Source: Humulus lupulus
Taxonomy: Eukaryota > Streptophyta > Magnoliopsida > Rosales > Cannabaceae
Length of the DNA: 64,000 bases
NCBI RefSeq assembly: GCF_963169125.1
Contig: NC_084794.1
Coordinates: 113,188,358 to 113,252,357 of the forward strand
Direction of reading: 5' to 3'
The translations under genes were made by a program, and so were the position numbers. The stretch's first letter is position 1; each line of letters opens with the position of its first letter. Shown here one piece after another: positions 10,679 through 23,592 of the stretch. Below the pieces are notes generated by a model that searched no databases, was not told where the DNA came from, and was given only the letters and a program-made list of their open reading frames with translations.

Positions 10679-11582
10679 TGGAGTTTCTGAGAGCATGTGA
10701 TTGGTCCTGAGATTGGTTTATGGAATTGAATTGTAATGAGGATGCTATTTATGGTTTATGACTAGGTGACTGCTAGGGCTTTGGGACAAGATCGTACTCA
10801 GGGGCCGTCTCTTGTAATATGGTGCTTGTATAAAAGGTAAGAAAATTGGTGTACCCGTAGAGCAGGGCATGGCCTTAATGTTTATGTTTAATATGTGGTT
10901 AAATATCTATGAATATAATGCTATGTGATGCATGTTTATGAGTGAACGACGGAGGTCGAGAACGGAAAGAAGCTGGGATCAACGTTGAGCATAATGAGTG
11001 CATGCCGTTAGGGCGAGACCCTCCTAGGGTGCTAGAGCCACCCTCTCGGTGAAGACCACGAACCCAGGGCCTAGTAAAGCGCATGGGACGGTGTTGGCCG
11101 CTATGTGTTTAGCCCGTTGGCTGTGTTGTTGTATATTATGGATTGTTATGTATATGTCATATGTTTTGTGTTGAGTTTTCTTGCTTGGATTCAGCTCATG
11201 GGTGCTCTATGGTGCAGGTAAGGGCAAAATAAGGGTCGACCAACCATGAGTACGAAGAGTGTGGAGCGAAGGGTACATGTTTGGCCTACCTAGCTGCCAT
11301 GACCAGGGTATTTTGGGAAAATGTACTGTAATGGTTGTTTTGTCACCTAGGTCGACCTTAATTGTATTTTTGAGTTGTAAAGTATTTTCTAAAAAGTATT
11401 TGGGATCCCGTCTGTATAACTTTTTAAAGATTTTAATGAATGACCAAATTTTTATACTTTATGTGTTTAAACGATTTTTATTTCAATTTGGTCACACTTT
11501 TAACCTAAAACCTCGATTAGCGAGCTAATGGCACATTTTTAACTCACATAGTAACGAATCTACAGAAGTATGGCGTTACAAC

Positions 11583-11594
11583 TTGGTATCAGAG
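11583..11594 (+). other. Primer-binding site of Tek1 (initiator tRNA-Met)
   Basis: TGGTATCAGAGC lies two to three bases after the 5' LTR end. This is the sequence complementary to the 3' end of plant initiator methionine tRNA that primes minus-strand synthesis in most plant chromoviruses. Confidence 0.9.
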
Positions 11595-11917
11595 CATGCC
11601 AATGTTTATGGTTCTTGGAGATTGACCGAACATGTACACTCGCTGCCAATGAAAAGCTTGACTCAGGGTTGGATGGTATTTCATGAATTATATGTTTGAT
11701 TGCTTGATTAAGTGCCCTGTTTGCCTGAATATATAAATAGAGCATTATGAATGTGTTGATATATGCATGATGCTAGGGCATGGCCCCCTTAATTTTCGTA
11801 TGTATCTGTGATATGTGGACTTGCTGGTTGTGGTTGGTTGATGAGATTGGGAGGTGGTTTTGGATGTTGTTATCATGCCTGATGTGCGGCGTCATTGATT
11901 GCAGGCATATTGCAGTA

Positions 11918-12963
11918 ATGCCTCAGCGATCAATCAGACTCCGCGGCAATAGGGTCAAGGATGACAACCAAGGTCAGGAACCTCCACCTACCCCACCAAA
12001 TTGGCAACAACTATTTGTTGAGATGGAAGCTAGACTTCACCGAATAGAAGAAGAGCTAGTTGAGGTAGCAATCCCCTCCTCAGGGCATTGGGTTATAGGT
12101 TCCATAGGCTGTGGCACTAGTGCCAGCCCAACTTGCTGTGGAAAATAGGTGGGAACCTTTGTATGAGAGGTTCAGGAAGTAGCATCCTCTCACCTTCGAG
12201 GGTGGTCCAGACCCACTGCGGGCAGAGGAGTGGATGAACATGATTTCTTCCATCCTAGACTTCATGAAGGTGGAAGGGAATGAGAGAGTAGCCTGCGCCA
12301 GCTACATGTTGAGGGAAGATGCCCGCATCTGGTGGGATGTTGTGTCCTAGAGAAGGAATATTGCATTCATGGCCTAGGAAGAGTTCAGAAATATATACAA
12401 TGAGAAGTATTACAGTGTCGCAGTTCGAGTTGCGAAGGTGGATGAATTTACGAACCTGACTCAGAACCGGATGATGGTTACTGAGTATGCTTTGAAGTTT
12501 GGCCAGTTAGCAAAGTTCGTGTCGACTGACATGGCATGAAGAGATCGGTTTGTGCAGGGATTGAATGTTATGATCGCTCGTGATGTCAAGATAACTTTGG
12601 ATCCAGGAAATACCACCTATGCTTAGGTAGTGGATAAGGCCCTTAGAGCTGAGGGGGCCGAGGATCAGATATGGAGAGAGGGCTCAACCAGGCGCGATGC
12701 TCGGAGGATGGTGCCTCCTTTTACTAGATCTAGCTAGGGTAGTAGCCCCAGTGAGCAGAAGAGAAAAGCCCCAAACTCTTTTGTTCCTCCTAGCTCAGAT
12801 AGGAGGGCACGGGGTGCTTTCAGTGGCCATCAGGACGGGGAAGACAACTAGAGAAGTTTCCCAGTTTCAAGGAGAGTGCAAGATCAGAGCCTGCTTTACT
12901 TGTGGGAGCATCAGTCATTTCAGGAAGGACTGCCCACGAGCGAGAAAGGAAGAGCCAAAATAG
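11918..12963 (+). pseudogene. Tek1 gag (capsid/nucleocapsid), broken
   Basis: Starts MPQRSIRLRGNR at 11918 after a leader. Capsid motifs readable across frames: NRWEPLYERF, FEGGPDPLRAEEWMNMISSI, EDARIWWDV, FRNIYNEKYY, VTEYALKF and DVKITLDP. A CCHC zinc knuckle (CX2CX4HX4C, ACFTCGSISHFRKDCP) is intact at about 12894-12941. Interruptions: stops near 12180, 12347, 12376, 12537 and 12625 and at least two frame changes. The protein would package element RNA; this copy cannot make it whole. Homologous to the Tek2 gag at 40880-41985. Confidence 0.85.
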
Positions 12964-12996
12964 AGCGACAGTCTCACTCTTACAAGGGTATTTACC

Positions 12997-15900
12997 TTGA
13001 TCCAAACTGAGTCTGAGGCTAGCCCCTCGGTCGTGACATGTCAGATTTCTAGTGTTGGTTCTTCTTTTATTGCAATGATTGACTTAGGGGCTACTCATTG
13101 TTTTGTATCTGCTAGAGTGATAGATCAACTTTGTAGACCTAGTAATTTGTATGCTAGGGGATTTCAGACTTTGTTGCCAACTGGGGAACTGGTAGTCTTT
13201 AAGAGATGGGTTAGAGCATTGCCAGTTGAGATAGATAGTAGGGAGTTGTCTGTGGATCTGATGAGTTAGCAATGGATGACTTTGATATGATCCTAGGGAT
13301 GGATTGGTTATTGAAGTGCGAGGCGACGATTGACTGCAAGCGCAGGATGGTGACCTTCGAACCGGAAGGGGAGGTACCCTTTGTATTCATGGGGACAGTG
13401 AGTGGACTGCGAGTACCTATGATTTTGGCACTAAAGGCTAGAGACCTAATGCAAGAGGGTTGCATATGATTCCTAACAAACATTGTGGATACTTCCAGAG
13501 TTGTTTCGATTGGACTGGATGAGACCAAACCGGTATGTGAGTTTCCTGATTTATTACTCGCGAATTAGTCAGGGTTACTGCCACACCGAGAGATCAATTT
13601 CATCATTGAATTTGTGCCAAGAGCAGAGCCAGTATCTAGGACACCTTATAGAATGGTTCTAGCAGAGTTGAAGGAAATGAAGATTCAGTTGCAAGAGTTA
13701 CTGGATTTGGGACTGAGTTTTTCGCCGTGGGGTGCTTTAGTGTTGTTCGTCAAGAAGAAGGATGGATCTTTAAGGATGTGTATTGACTACAGAGAGTTGA
13801 ATAAGTTGACCATTAAGAACAAGTACCCACTGCCTAGGATCGATGATTTGTTTGATCAGCTACAAGGGAAGATAGTGTTCTATAAGATTGACCTTCGGTC
13901 AGGCTACCACAAGTTAAGGATTAAAGAGGAGGACATACCAAAGACTGCTTTTTGTATGAGGTATGGACACTATGAATTCCTGTTCATGTCCTTTGGATAA
14001 ACCAACGCCCCAGCAGCCTTTATGGACTTGATGAATAGAGTCTTCAAGGATTATCTGGACAAATTTAGGATCGTATTCATTGACAACATACTGGTGTACT
14101 CTCAGTTAGAGACAGAGCATGAGCAGCATCTATGCCTGGTATTACAGCAGTTGAGAGAGCATAGGTTATATGCTAAGTTTAGCAAGTGTGAGTTTTGGCT
14201 ACCTCAAGTAACATTTCTGGGTCACATTGTCAGTAAAGAGGGGATTCTGGTGGACCCAAGTAAGATTGAGGTAGTGAGAGATTGGCCCAGGCCGAGCAGT
14301 GTACCAGAAGTTAGGAGATTTTTGGGATTGGTAGGGTACTATTGGCGGTTCGTTGAGAGATTCTCCAGAATAGCTACACCATTGACTAAACTGACATGTA
14401 AGAAGACCAAGTATGTCTGGACAGACAGGTGTGAGAACAGTTTCAAGGAGTTGAAGCGACGACTGATCACCGCTTCAGTATTGAGTCTGCAGTCATACAA
14501 TGAGAAGTTTGTAGTCTACTGCGATGCTTCTAGACAGGGTTTAGGGTGTGTATTGATGCAAGCTGGAAATGTGATAGCCTATGCGTCAAGACAATTGAAG
14601 GAGTATGAGCATGAAAGAGTATGAGCAGAGGTATCTCACACATGATCTGGAATTGGCAGCGGTGGTATTTGCACTGAAGGTTTGGAGACATTATTTGTGT
14701 GGCGAGAAGTGCGAAATATACACCGACCATAAGAGTTTAAAGTACTTCTTTACTCAGAAGGATCTGAATATGCACCAGAGACATTAGCTGGAATTGGTAA
14801 ATGATTATAATTATGATATTTTATATCATCCTGGGAAGGCCAATGTGCTGGCCGACGCGATGAGTCGGAAGGGCCTAGGACAGTTGTTCAGTTCAAGGCA
14901 TATATCAGACAAGTTAGCTAAAGAGATGACTAGAGCAGGTATAGAGTTGGTGGCTGGTTAGTTAGCCAACATCACTCTTTAGTCTACGCTCCTTGAGAGG
15001 ATCAAGGAGGCACAAGGGAAGGATCCATAGTTGAAAGAACGCAAAGAAGGCATCTTAGCCGGCGCGGCTAAAGACTTTTCTATTTTGGAAATGGGTTTAT
15101 TGAGGTACAAAGGTCGAATTTGCATTCTGATGGATTTTGGTATCTGGCGGGAGATCTTAGATGAGTCTCATACCACTCCCTATTCTTTACATCCGGGTAC
15201 GACAAAGATGTACCAAGATTTGAGAACTCTGTATTGGTGGCCGGGAATGAAGAGGGATGTAGTGGATTATGTGGCCAAGTGTGTGACTTGTCACCAGGTA
15301 AAGGCTGAACATCAGAGGCCAACAGAGTTGTTGTAGCCTCTAGGGATTCCGAAGTGGAAATGGGAGGATATCACCATGGACTTCGTGGTTGGATTACTGA
15401 AGACTGTGGGACAACATGATTCGGTGTGGGTGATTGTGGACAGGTATACCAAGTTAGCCCACTTCTTGCCTGTTAAGACAACTTATATTGTGGAGCAGTA
15501 TGCTGAACTGTATGTGAAGGAAATTGTACGACTATATGGGGCTCCGAGGTCGATAGTATTCGACAGGGACCCCATTTTCACTTCCAAGTTTTGGGAGAGC
15601 CTGTAGAAGGCTATGGGCACACAGTTGCGGTTTAGTACCACTTATCATCCTTAGACAGATGCATAGTCTGAGAGGACGATTGAGATACTGAAGGATATGT
15701 TGCGAGCTTGCATGCTGGATTTTAGGGGATCTTGGAGTAAGTATCTCCCTTTGATTGAGTTTTCGTACAATAACAGTTATCAGGTGACTATTAGAGTGGC
15801 TCCGTATGAGATGTTATATTGGAGGAAGTGTAGATCACCCATCCATTGGGATGAGACAGGTGAGAGGAGGTATCTAGGTCATGAGGTTGTTCAAAGGACC

Positions 15901-16416
15901 AATGAGGCGATTGAGAAGATTAGAGCTCGAATGCTCACCTCCCAGAGTCGGCAGAAGAGTTACTCAGACTTGAGACGCAGGAGCATAGAGTTTCAAGTCG
16001 GGGACCATCTGTTCCTCAGAGTTTCTCCCTTAAGAAAGGTGAAACAGTTTGGAGTAAGGGGCAAGTTGAGCCCTAGGTTTATTGGCCCCTTTGAGATTCT
16101 GGAATGAGTTGGAGAGGTAGCTTACAGATTGGTGATGCCTCCAGCTCTATCAGGGGTTCACAATGTGTTTCACGTATCCATGCTCCGAAAGTATGTATCA
16201 GATTCTACGCACGTGCTGAGCTATGAGAATCTGGAGTTGGATCAAGAATTGTCTTATGAAGAGAAATCGGTTCAAATCTTGGATAGAAAATGTAAAGTCT
16301 TGTGGAACAAGACCATTGCTTTAGTGAAAGTGCTATGGAGGAATAGCAAGGTGGAAGAGGCTACTTGGGAGCTCGAGTCGGATATGCGGGCTCGGTATGC
16401 CGAGTTGTTTAGGTAA
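12997..16416 (+). pseudogene. Tek1 pol: protease, RT, RNase H, integrase, chromodomain, broken
   Basis: Domains in order: protease (13075-13200; active-site triad region reads DLGAT instead of DSGAT), RT (13614-14200; [32 protein letters not shown]), RNase H (14500-14790; [11 protein letters not shown]), integrase zinc region (15160-15310), core (15370-15700; MDFVVGLL, DRDPIFTSKFW) and a chromodomain-like tail (16255-16416; EEATWELES). The RT catalytic box reads FIDN instead of FIDD. RT also lacks three residues before SFSPWG. At least six stops are CAG-to-TAG changes when compared with Tek2 (14980, 15028, 15334, 15604, 15652, 15664). Another stop (TAA) truncates RT at 13998. Confidence 0.9.
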
Positions 16417-16439
16417 AATTTCGAGAACGAAATTTTTGT

Positions 16440-16453
16440 AAGGAGGGGATAAT
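16440..16453 (+). other. Polypurine tract of Tek1
   Basis: Purine-rich aaggaggggataat lies immediately upstream of the 3' LTR. The LTR itself starts TATAACG, not TGTAACG, so the invariant TG has mutated to TA. Confidence 0.8.
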
Positions 16454-17724
16454 TATAACGTCTCGAAAATTTAGAAAGAAAATTCAAGCTTTGGTTAGCG
16501 TGCCAGAGGGCGTAATTTAATATTTGTGCAATTAAGTGTGTGTAATTATGAATATATATGTGATTATGTGAATTTAATTGTGTTTAAAGTCACATGCTTG
16601 GTAAACATGGGCAATTCTGTAAATTGAACCTGTTGAGGGTATGCGTGTGGATTTATGCTATGTGCTTTGTATTTCAGCATTTGGGGATCCTGTCCTGCAG
16701 TATTAGCGGAAAGTCACAAATATGGTTATTGGTGTTTAGTTGTAAGTGGTAACAAGTGGTAACTCTTAGTGTTAGTAACTTTTGTGAAATTAGTGGGAAT
16801 AAGTGATATTTTTGCAAAAGAGTAAAATGATTAGGTTACCCTTGGGGTTTAGTATAGACGTGAGTTAGAGGGAGGAGTAGAATGGTTATTTAGGCTCTAA
16901 ATTAAACAAACCCACAACTGAAGGTTAACTTTCACGTTCTAGGCTTCTCAAGAGTCTCTTGGTCATTTGGTTCAAGTTTTCAAGAAGAAAGAGGAGAGCA
17001 CAAGACTAGGCAGCTGGTTTTTGAAGGAAATTGGAAGTTAATTCAAATTGAGGAAGAGATTAGTAGCCATCCACACCTAGGAATCTCGAAATCTAAGAAG
17101 AGGTAAGAGTTTTTCATGTGGTTTTAGGTCTTTTATGTTGTCTTGAGGAATGTGAATTTGATTTTTGAATTTGGGTTTTGGGATGAAGTTTTGAGGAACT
17201 TATGCTTGGGAATTTGATGATTGAAGCTTGGAGTGGCATTGGAGGCAGCCTAGGGTCGAAATTCTGCTCTAAAGGTAAGGATTCCTTTATTTTTTTGAAA
17301 AGTTTATGGTTAGGGTTAAGCTTTGTGCAATTTTAGATCATTGTGTGATTTGGAGTGTGGATGTGAGTTTGGGTTTGTTTTTTATGCATATGTGTTGTTA
17401 TGTTGTTTATTAGGAGTTTTGGGTCCAATTAAGACTTGGGTTGGGGAATGATTTGGGTAAGTTTGGGTTCGGAGAAATGGTGGAAAAACCAGTGTTCGTT
17501 TCTGGGTTCTATAGGGAGCGCTACAACTCTGCTCTTTGGGTGCTATAGTGCTAGGGGTCCTTTTCGATTCTATAAGTAGCGCTACAGCGCTAGGAAAAAA
17601 TTTAGGAAGGCAAAATTTTCAATTTTTGAGAATTTGTTCCGAGGGCTCGGGGGTCGATTCCACCACCCCGTTTGGCGGAATTGGAGTTTCTGAGAGCATG
17701 GGATTGGTCCTGGGATTGGTTTAT
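16454..17724 (+). repeat. Tek1 3' LTR, left part
   Basis: Collinear with 9422-10720. It keeps intact AGGTAAG motifs at 17101 and 17273, where the 5' LTR has degenerate versions. The palindrome ladder (about 17515-17595) has lost one box by deletion. LTR-B inserted after 17724; the last five bases TTTAT (17720-17724) are the target duplication. Confidence 0.92.
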
Positions 17725-17793
17725 TGTAACGCCCTGCTAATTAGGGTCTGTTACCAAGTGTGTTTAAAACCAGTGCTGGACTTGCTAAACAAG
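17725..17793 (-). repeat. LTR-B, 3'-terminal segment
   Basis: 69 bp up to the Tek2 insertion. On the minus strand it reads as the LTR end '...cttgtttagcaagtcc...gcagggcgttaca', comparable to the ends of LTR-E (54550) and LTR-C (40730). Confidence 0.85.
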
Positions 17794-19981
17794 TGTAACG
17801 TCCTACTGCCTTAGAGCCGTTACTAAGTGAGTTTAAACGTGTAATTAACTCGCTAATCGAGGTTTTAAGACAAAAGTGTAATTAAATCATAATCAGAGTC
17901 ATAAACTTGAGAATAAACCTTTCATTGAAAATTATAAGACATATAACATTCGGGATCCCAAAAACATTGTTTAGAAATATTTACAACTCAAAACTTAGTT
18001 AGAGTCGACTAAACGACAAAATTCGGGTTTTGTACAAACATCTCTCAAAATACTCCTGGCCGTGACAGCCAGACATACCGAACATGTATGTGCTGCTCGT
18101 CCCGCTCACCAAACTCAAGGTTGATTGTCTCTCCCTATGCCTTTACCTGCACCATAGAGCACCCTTGAGCCGAAGCCCAGCAAGAAAACCCTCACAAGCA
18201 GATAATAAACGTATATCAAACACTTAATATAAAATCAAGCCAACACTAGGTCATACATATACGGCCATGACGTCCAAGGCGCTTTACCAGGCCCTGGGTT
18301 CGCGGTCTAAACCGTAAGGATATCCCAGGTATCCCTTGGGGTCTCACCCTGGCAACTCGCACTCTGCGTGCTAAATGCTGCTCCCGGCTCCTTGCCATTC
18401 TCGGCCTTCGCCGTTCCTAGCCTTCGCCATTCCCAGCCTTTGCCATTCCCGGCCATCGCCGTTCCATCATTAATATATACACATAATATACTAAACAAAT
18501 ATTAAAACACACATAAATTCAGTCAAAGGGCCATGTCCCACAACACAATCATATAGGCCGAGCCCTACAACACAAGCTCTATGGGAACAGTAGTTTTCTT
18601 ACCTGCGTCCTGAGCTTTCTAGGCACCAATGTCCCGAGCACAGTTCCCTAGTCCAAGCCTCGCCAAAACCCTAGTCACAACGCATTAACAATTTCATCTA
18701 TCAAGTTCTAATCCACTAAATAGCTTCGAGCCATAATTATAATCTCCGAGACCTTGAATTCTAACAATCCGGATGATAAAATCCATCCCGAGCCTTAGCA
18801 ATTAAGTTCCCAAGTCAAAACCCACAAGTCACCCTGCACCTTGGGCTAGGGCCGCGGCCCAACCCTTCAAGGGTCGCGGCTAACCTCAAAACAGAGGCTA
18901 AACACCTCCCTGAAAACACACATGGGCTGCGGCATGCTTGGCCAAGCGCCGCGGCGCGCCCCAAGGTCAGTGGCCTCCCCAGGCCTTGTGTGCACACGGG
19001 CTGCGGCATGCCCCTCCTAGGGTCGTGGCCCTCGCCTCCAAACCCAGAAAAACACCATTTTTCCTTGCATTTCCTTCGAGCCAACACTTCCAAAATCACC
19101 TCAACCCAACACTTAAACCCAAAATTCACACTTAAGCAACCTAAACATACCAACAAACTCAAGAACCAATTCCTACACCCATCAAGAAATCAAAAACAAT
19201 CTTTGAATCCAAACCATGCACATCTTAAGAAAACCAGCAGGAATTCAAGTAAAATACTTATAATTTGAAGCTTACCCTTGCTGAACTATGTTTCTGTGTT
19301 GATCCTCTAGGTTCCAACCTTTAATTCCTCAAGACTACCAGCCCAATTCCTTAGCTTCTAGTTAGTTTCACCAAGATTTCCTTTGATATGCCTTAGAGAA
19401 AAATGGAGAGAGAGAAGAGAAGACAACTTCAAGAGAGAGGGAAAGAAAGAGTCGGTTTTTGATTTTCTAAAGACTTCATAGGCTTTGTTTTATTTAAGTT
19501 AAGCTTTAAGGTTACCTCAAGGCTCGGGGTACCAAAAACATCCCCGAGGGAAAAATGGTAAATTTCCCCCATATTCACTCCTAAACGTTCTAACCTCAAA
19601 TATATCTCCAAATATTTATTTCCATAACCCGATAACCCCATAAAACATATGACACCCGTAATACCCCTCTACCCGCCCCGGGTCGGATTCTCAACCCCGT
19701 TGTGACTTTTTGACTAACGGCTCCCTAGGACTGTCTCGGATCGTGCTACACAGATATATCACAAACAAATCACGTTTATCACATTTATGCCCTTAACGGG
19801 GTAAAATCACAAACATGCCCATGATATCCAAATGGGGCCCACATGCATATTTAATTCAACTAAACATGCATCTCTATCACATATTCACATAAATTCACAT
19901 ATTATAACAATAATTCACTTATTGCCCTCTAGGCATACTAATCAAGGCCCTAAGCCTTATTAGCAAATTTGGGTCGTTACA
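17794..19981 (-). repeat. Tek2 3' LTR
   Basis: 2,188 bp; minus strand TGTAACGACCCAAATTTGC to GGACGTTACA. Splice-donor-like motifs in sense order: GGGTAAG (19271-19277), AGGTAAG (18598-18604) and AGGTAAA (18142-18148). A CT/GA-rich stretch is near 19395-19445. It is closely similar to the 5' LTR at 42325-44455. Small open frames here are artefacts. Confidence 0.93.
18849..19029 (-). repeat. Palindrome ladder, Tek2 3' LTR (3 pairs)
   Basis: GGGCCGCGGCCC (18849-18860, perfect 12-bp palindrome) pairs with GTCGCGGC (18873-18880). GCTGCGGC (18926-18933) pairs with GCGCCGCGGCGC (18946-18957). GCTGCGGC (19000-19007) pairs with GTCGTGGC (19022-19029). Centre spacings are 22 bp in all three pairs; pairs are about 75 bp apart. 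The 5' LTR copy (43340-43505) has lost the first box. Confidence 0.75.
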
Positions 19982-20016
19982 ACTATCCCCTCCTCATAGA
20001 AATTTCGTCCTCGAAA

Positions 20017-23000
20017 TTACCTAAATAACTCGGGATACCGCTCCCGCATCTCAGATTCCAATTCCCATGTCGCTTCCTCAACCTTGATGTTCCTCCACAA
20101 CACTTTCACCAAGGCTATGGTCTTGCTCCACAAGACTTTGTCCTTCCTGTCAAGAATTTGAACTGGTTTCTCCTCATATGATAAATCTTGATCCAGCTCC
20201 AAATTCTCATAACTTAGAACATGTGTCGAATCAGACACATACTTTCGGAGCATGGACACGTGAAACACGTCATGGACCCCTGATAAGGCTCGGGGCATTG
20301 CCAATCTGTAAGCTACCTCTCCAACCCATTCCAGAATCTCAAAGGGGCCAACAAACCTAGGGCTCAGCTTGCCTCGAACACCAAACCGTCTCACTCCCTT
20401 CAAGGGCGAAACCCTAAGAAACACATGGTCACCAACCTGGAACTCCACACTCCTGCGTTTCAGATCTGAATAACTCTTCTGGCGACTCTGGGAGGCGAGC
20501 ATTCAAGCTCTAATTTTCTCAACTGTCTCATTGGTCCTCTGAACCATCTCAGGGCCTAAATACCTCCTCTCACCTACCTCATCCCAATGGATAGGTGATC
20601 TGCACTTCCTCCCATAAAGCATCTCATACGGAGCCACTCCGATAGTCGCCTGATAGCTGCTGTTGTACGAGAACTCAATCAAAGGAAGATACTTGCTCCA
20701 GGATCCCCCAAAATCTAGCACACAGGCTCGAAACATGTCTTCTAGTATCTGAATCGTCCTCTCAGTCTGTCCATCTGTCTGAGGATGATAAGCGGTACTA
20801 AACCGTAACTGTGTGCCCATAGCCTTCTGCAGACTTTCCCAGAACTTGGAAGTGAAGGTGGGGTCCCTGTCGGATACTATCAACCTTGGTGCCCCATGCA
20901 GTCGAACAATCTCCTTCACATATAGCTCAGCATACTGCTCCATAGTATAAGTCGTCCTGACTGGTAAAAGTGGGTGGACTTGGTATACTTATCCACAATC
21001 ATCCACACTGAATCATGTTGTCCTACGGTCTTTGGCAACCCAACCACAAAGTCCATAGTGACATCTTCCCACTTCCACTCGGGAATCCCTAGAGGCTGCA
21101 GCAACCCTGCTGGCCTCTGATGTTCAGCCTTGACCTGCTGACAGGTTAAGCACTTGGCCACATAATCCACCACATTCCTTTTCATGCCCGATCACCAATA
21201 CAAAGCTCTCAAATCTTGGTACATTTTCATCGTACCCGGATGCAAGGAATAGGGAGTGGTATGCAGTTCATCTAGAATCTCTCGCCGGATATCTTCATCC
21301 ATCGAAACACAGATCCGACCCTTATACTTCAGTAACCCCATCTCTGAAATAGAAAAGTCCTTAGTCGCTCTAACCAAGATGTTCTCCCTATAACCCCTCA
21401 ACTGGGAATCATTCCCCTGTGCCTCCTTGATCCTCTCAAGGAGGGTAGACTGAAGAGTTATGTTGGCTAACCGACCAACCACCAACTCTATACCCGCTCT
21501 AGTCATCTCCTCCGCTAGCTTATCGGATATCTGTCTCGAACTGAACAGCTGTCCCGGACCCTTCTAGCTCAATGCATCAACAACTACATTAGCCTTTCCA
21601 GAATGGTATAGGATATCATAATCGTAATCCTTAACCAACTCCAACCACCTTCTCTAGTGCATATTAAGATCCTTCTGAGTGAAGAAATACTTCAAACTCT
21701 TATGATCAGTGTATATCTCGCAGTTCTCACTATATAAATAATGTCTCCAAATCTTAAGTGCGAACACCACTGCTGCCAATTCTAGATCATGCGTGGGATA
21801 TCTCTGCTCATACTCCTTTAACTGTCTCGATCCGTAGGCTATCACCTTCCCAGCTTGCATCAACACACACCCCAAACCCTGTCTGGAAGCATCACAATAA
21901 ACCACAAACTTCTCATTATCTGTCGGCAAACTCAACACTGGCGCTGTGATCAATCGCCGCTTCAACCCTTTGAAACTGTTCTCACATCGATATGTCCAAA
22001 CATACTTTGTCTTCTTCTTTGTCAATTTTGTCAACGGCGTAGCTATTCTGGAGAACCCCTCAACAAACCAGCGGTAATACCCTGCCAACCCTAAAAAACT
22101 CCTCACTTCAGAAACACTATTCGGTCTAGGCCAGTCTCTCACTGCCTCAATCTTATTTGGGTCAACCAGAATCCCCTCCTTACTGATGATATGGCCCAGA
22201 AATGTAACTTGTGGTAACCAGAACTCGCACTTGCTGAACTTAGCGTATAACTTATGCTCTCTTAACCGCTGCAATACCAAACGTAGATGCTGCTCGTGCT
22301 CTGTCTCTGACTGTGAGTACACCAGGATATCACCGATGAATACAATCACGAACTTGTCTAAGTAATCCTTGAAAACCCTATTTATCATGTGCATAAAAGA
22401 TGCTAGGGCATTAGTTAATCCAAAGGACATAACCAGGAATTCATAGTGTCCATACCTCGTGCGGAAAGCGGTCTTTGGTATGTCCTCCTCTTTGATCCTT
22501 AACTGATGGTAACCCGACTGGAGATCTATCTTAGAAAACACTGTCTTTCCCTGCAACTGGTCAAACAAATCATCAATCCTAGGAAATGGGTACTTATTCT
22601 TGATGGTCAACTTGTTCAGCTCCCTATAATCAATACACATCCTGAGAGATCCACCCTTCTTCTTACCAAACAACACCAGAGCACCCCACGGCGAGAAACT
22701 CGGTCTAATGAACCCCAAATCCAGTAACTCCTGCAACTGAATCTTCAACTCCTTCAATTCAGTCGGAGCCATTCTGTAAGGTGTCCTAGTTACTGGCTCC
22801 GCTCCTGGTACCAACTTTATAACAAAATCAATTTCCCGCTGCAGAGGCAGCCCTGGCAGATCTGCTGGAAATAAATCTGGGAACTCATATACCAATCTGG
22901 TCTCCCCCGGTCCTACCGATACAACCTTAGAGGTATCCACAACACTCGCTAGGAATCCTATGCAACCTCCCTGTATCAGGTCCCTAGCCTTTAATGTTGA

Positions 23001-23296
23001 AATTAGAGGTGCCCGCGGTCCACCAGCTGTTCCCACAAATACAAAGGGTACCTCCCCTTCTGGTTCAAAAGTCACCATCCTACGCTTGTAGTCAATTGTC
23101 GCCCCATACTTTGATAGCCAATTCATCCCTAGGATCATATCGAAGTCATCCATCGCAAGCTCAATCAAATCAGCAAACAATTCCCTACCATTTATCTCTA
23201 CTGGAAAAGCTCTAATCCACCTCCTAGAGACTACCAATTCCCCAGTCGGAAACAAGGTATGAAAACCCCTAGCATACAAAACACTGGGTCTACACA
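20017..23296 (-). pseudogene. Tek2 pol, main part: protease end, RT, RNase H, integrase, chromodomain
   Basis: From 23296 downwards: protease tail ([14 protein letters not shown]), RT ([21 protein letters not shown]), RNase H ([27 protein letters not shown]), integrase zinc region ([24 protein letters not shown]), core (TMDFVVGLPK, SDRDPTFTSKFW, HPQTDGQTER with the catalytic Glu kept), the GPF-like region and a chromodomain-like tail (KVEEATWELESEM). 23309-21654 is open for about 550 codons. The RT box is FIGD, so the first catalytic Asp is lost. Stops near 21654, 21567, 21190 and 20502 and a frame change near 20950 break the rest. The N-terminal half of the protease is at 40735-40877, beyond LTR-C. 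Confidence 0.92.
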
Positions 23297-23592
23297 TGTA
23301 ACGACCCAAATTTGCTAATAAGGCTTAAGGGCCTTGATTAGTGTGTCGGGAGGGCATAACTGGATTATATGTGATTTAACAATTAAACGCATGATATATG
23401 ATTATTTGAATAACTGTGATGCATGACTATGTGTATTAGTATGCATGTAGGCCCTGATTAGGTTAGAAGGGCATAATCGTAATTTTGGCCCGTTGAGGGC
23501 ATAACTGTATATATTTGTGATAAATTGATGAGACCACATTATTATGTGGATATATTTCTAATCTATGATTCGAGGCGATCCCAGTGAGCGGT
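23297..23592 (+). repeat. LTR-C, 5' segment
   Basis: 296 bp carrying the superfamily start block and the 'gatcccagtgagcggt' region, where the CACTA element landed. In LTR-F and Tek0 the same region is uninterrupted (58955-58985 complement; 5800-5830). Confidence 0.9.

Larger units (their letters stand above)
9422..11580 (+). repeat. Tek1 5' LTR
   Basis: 2,159 bp from TGTAACGTCCC to GGCGTTACA. Landmarks in order: weak donor-like motifs near 10072 and 10244, palindrome ladder 10492-10587, hairpin 10654-10678, AGGTAAG at 10835, AGGTAAG at 11216. A TATAAAAGG at 10829 overlaps the third motif; whether it is a promoter is unknown. No ORF of interest. Confidence 0.92.

Noticed and set aside
10829..10837. 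TATAAAAGG in the Tek1 5' LTR as promoter
   Set aside because: It overlaps the third AGGTAAG motif, and in LTR-C, LTR-E and LTR-B the same position reads without TATAAA, so it is not a conserved promoter.
18938..19268. 65-115 codon ORFs in Tek2 LTRs (also 43411-43741)
   Set aside because: Present in both LTR copies only because the LTRs are duplicates; they cross the ladder and lack coding character.
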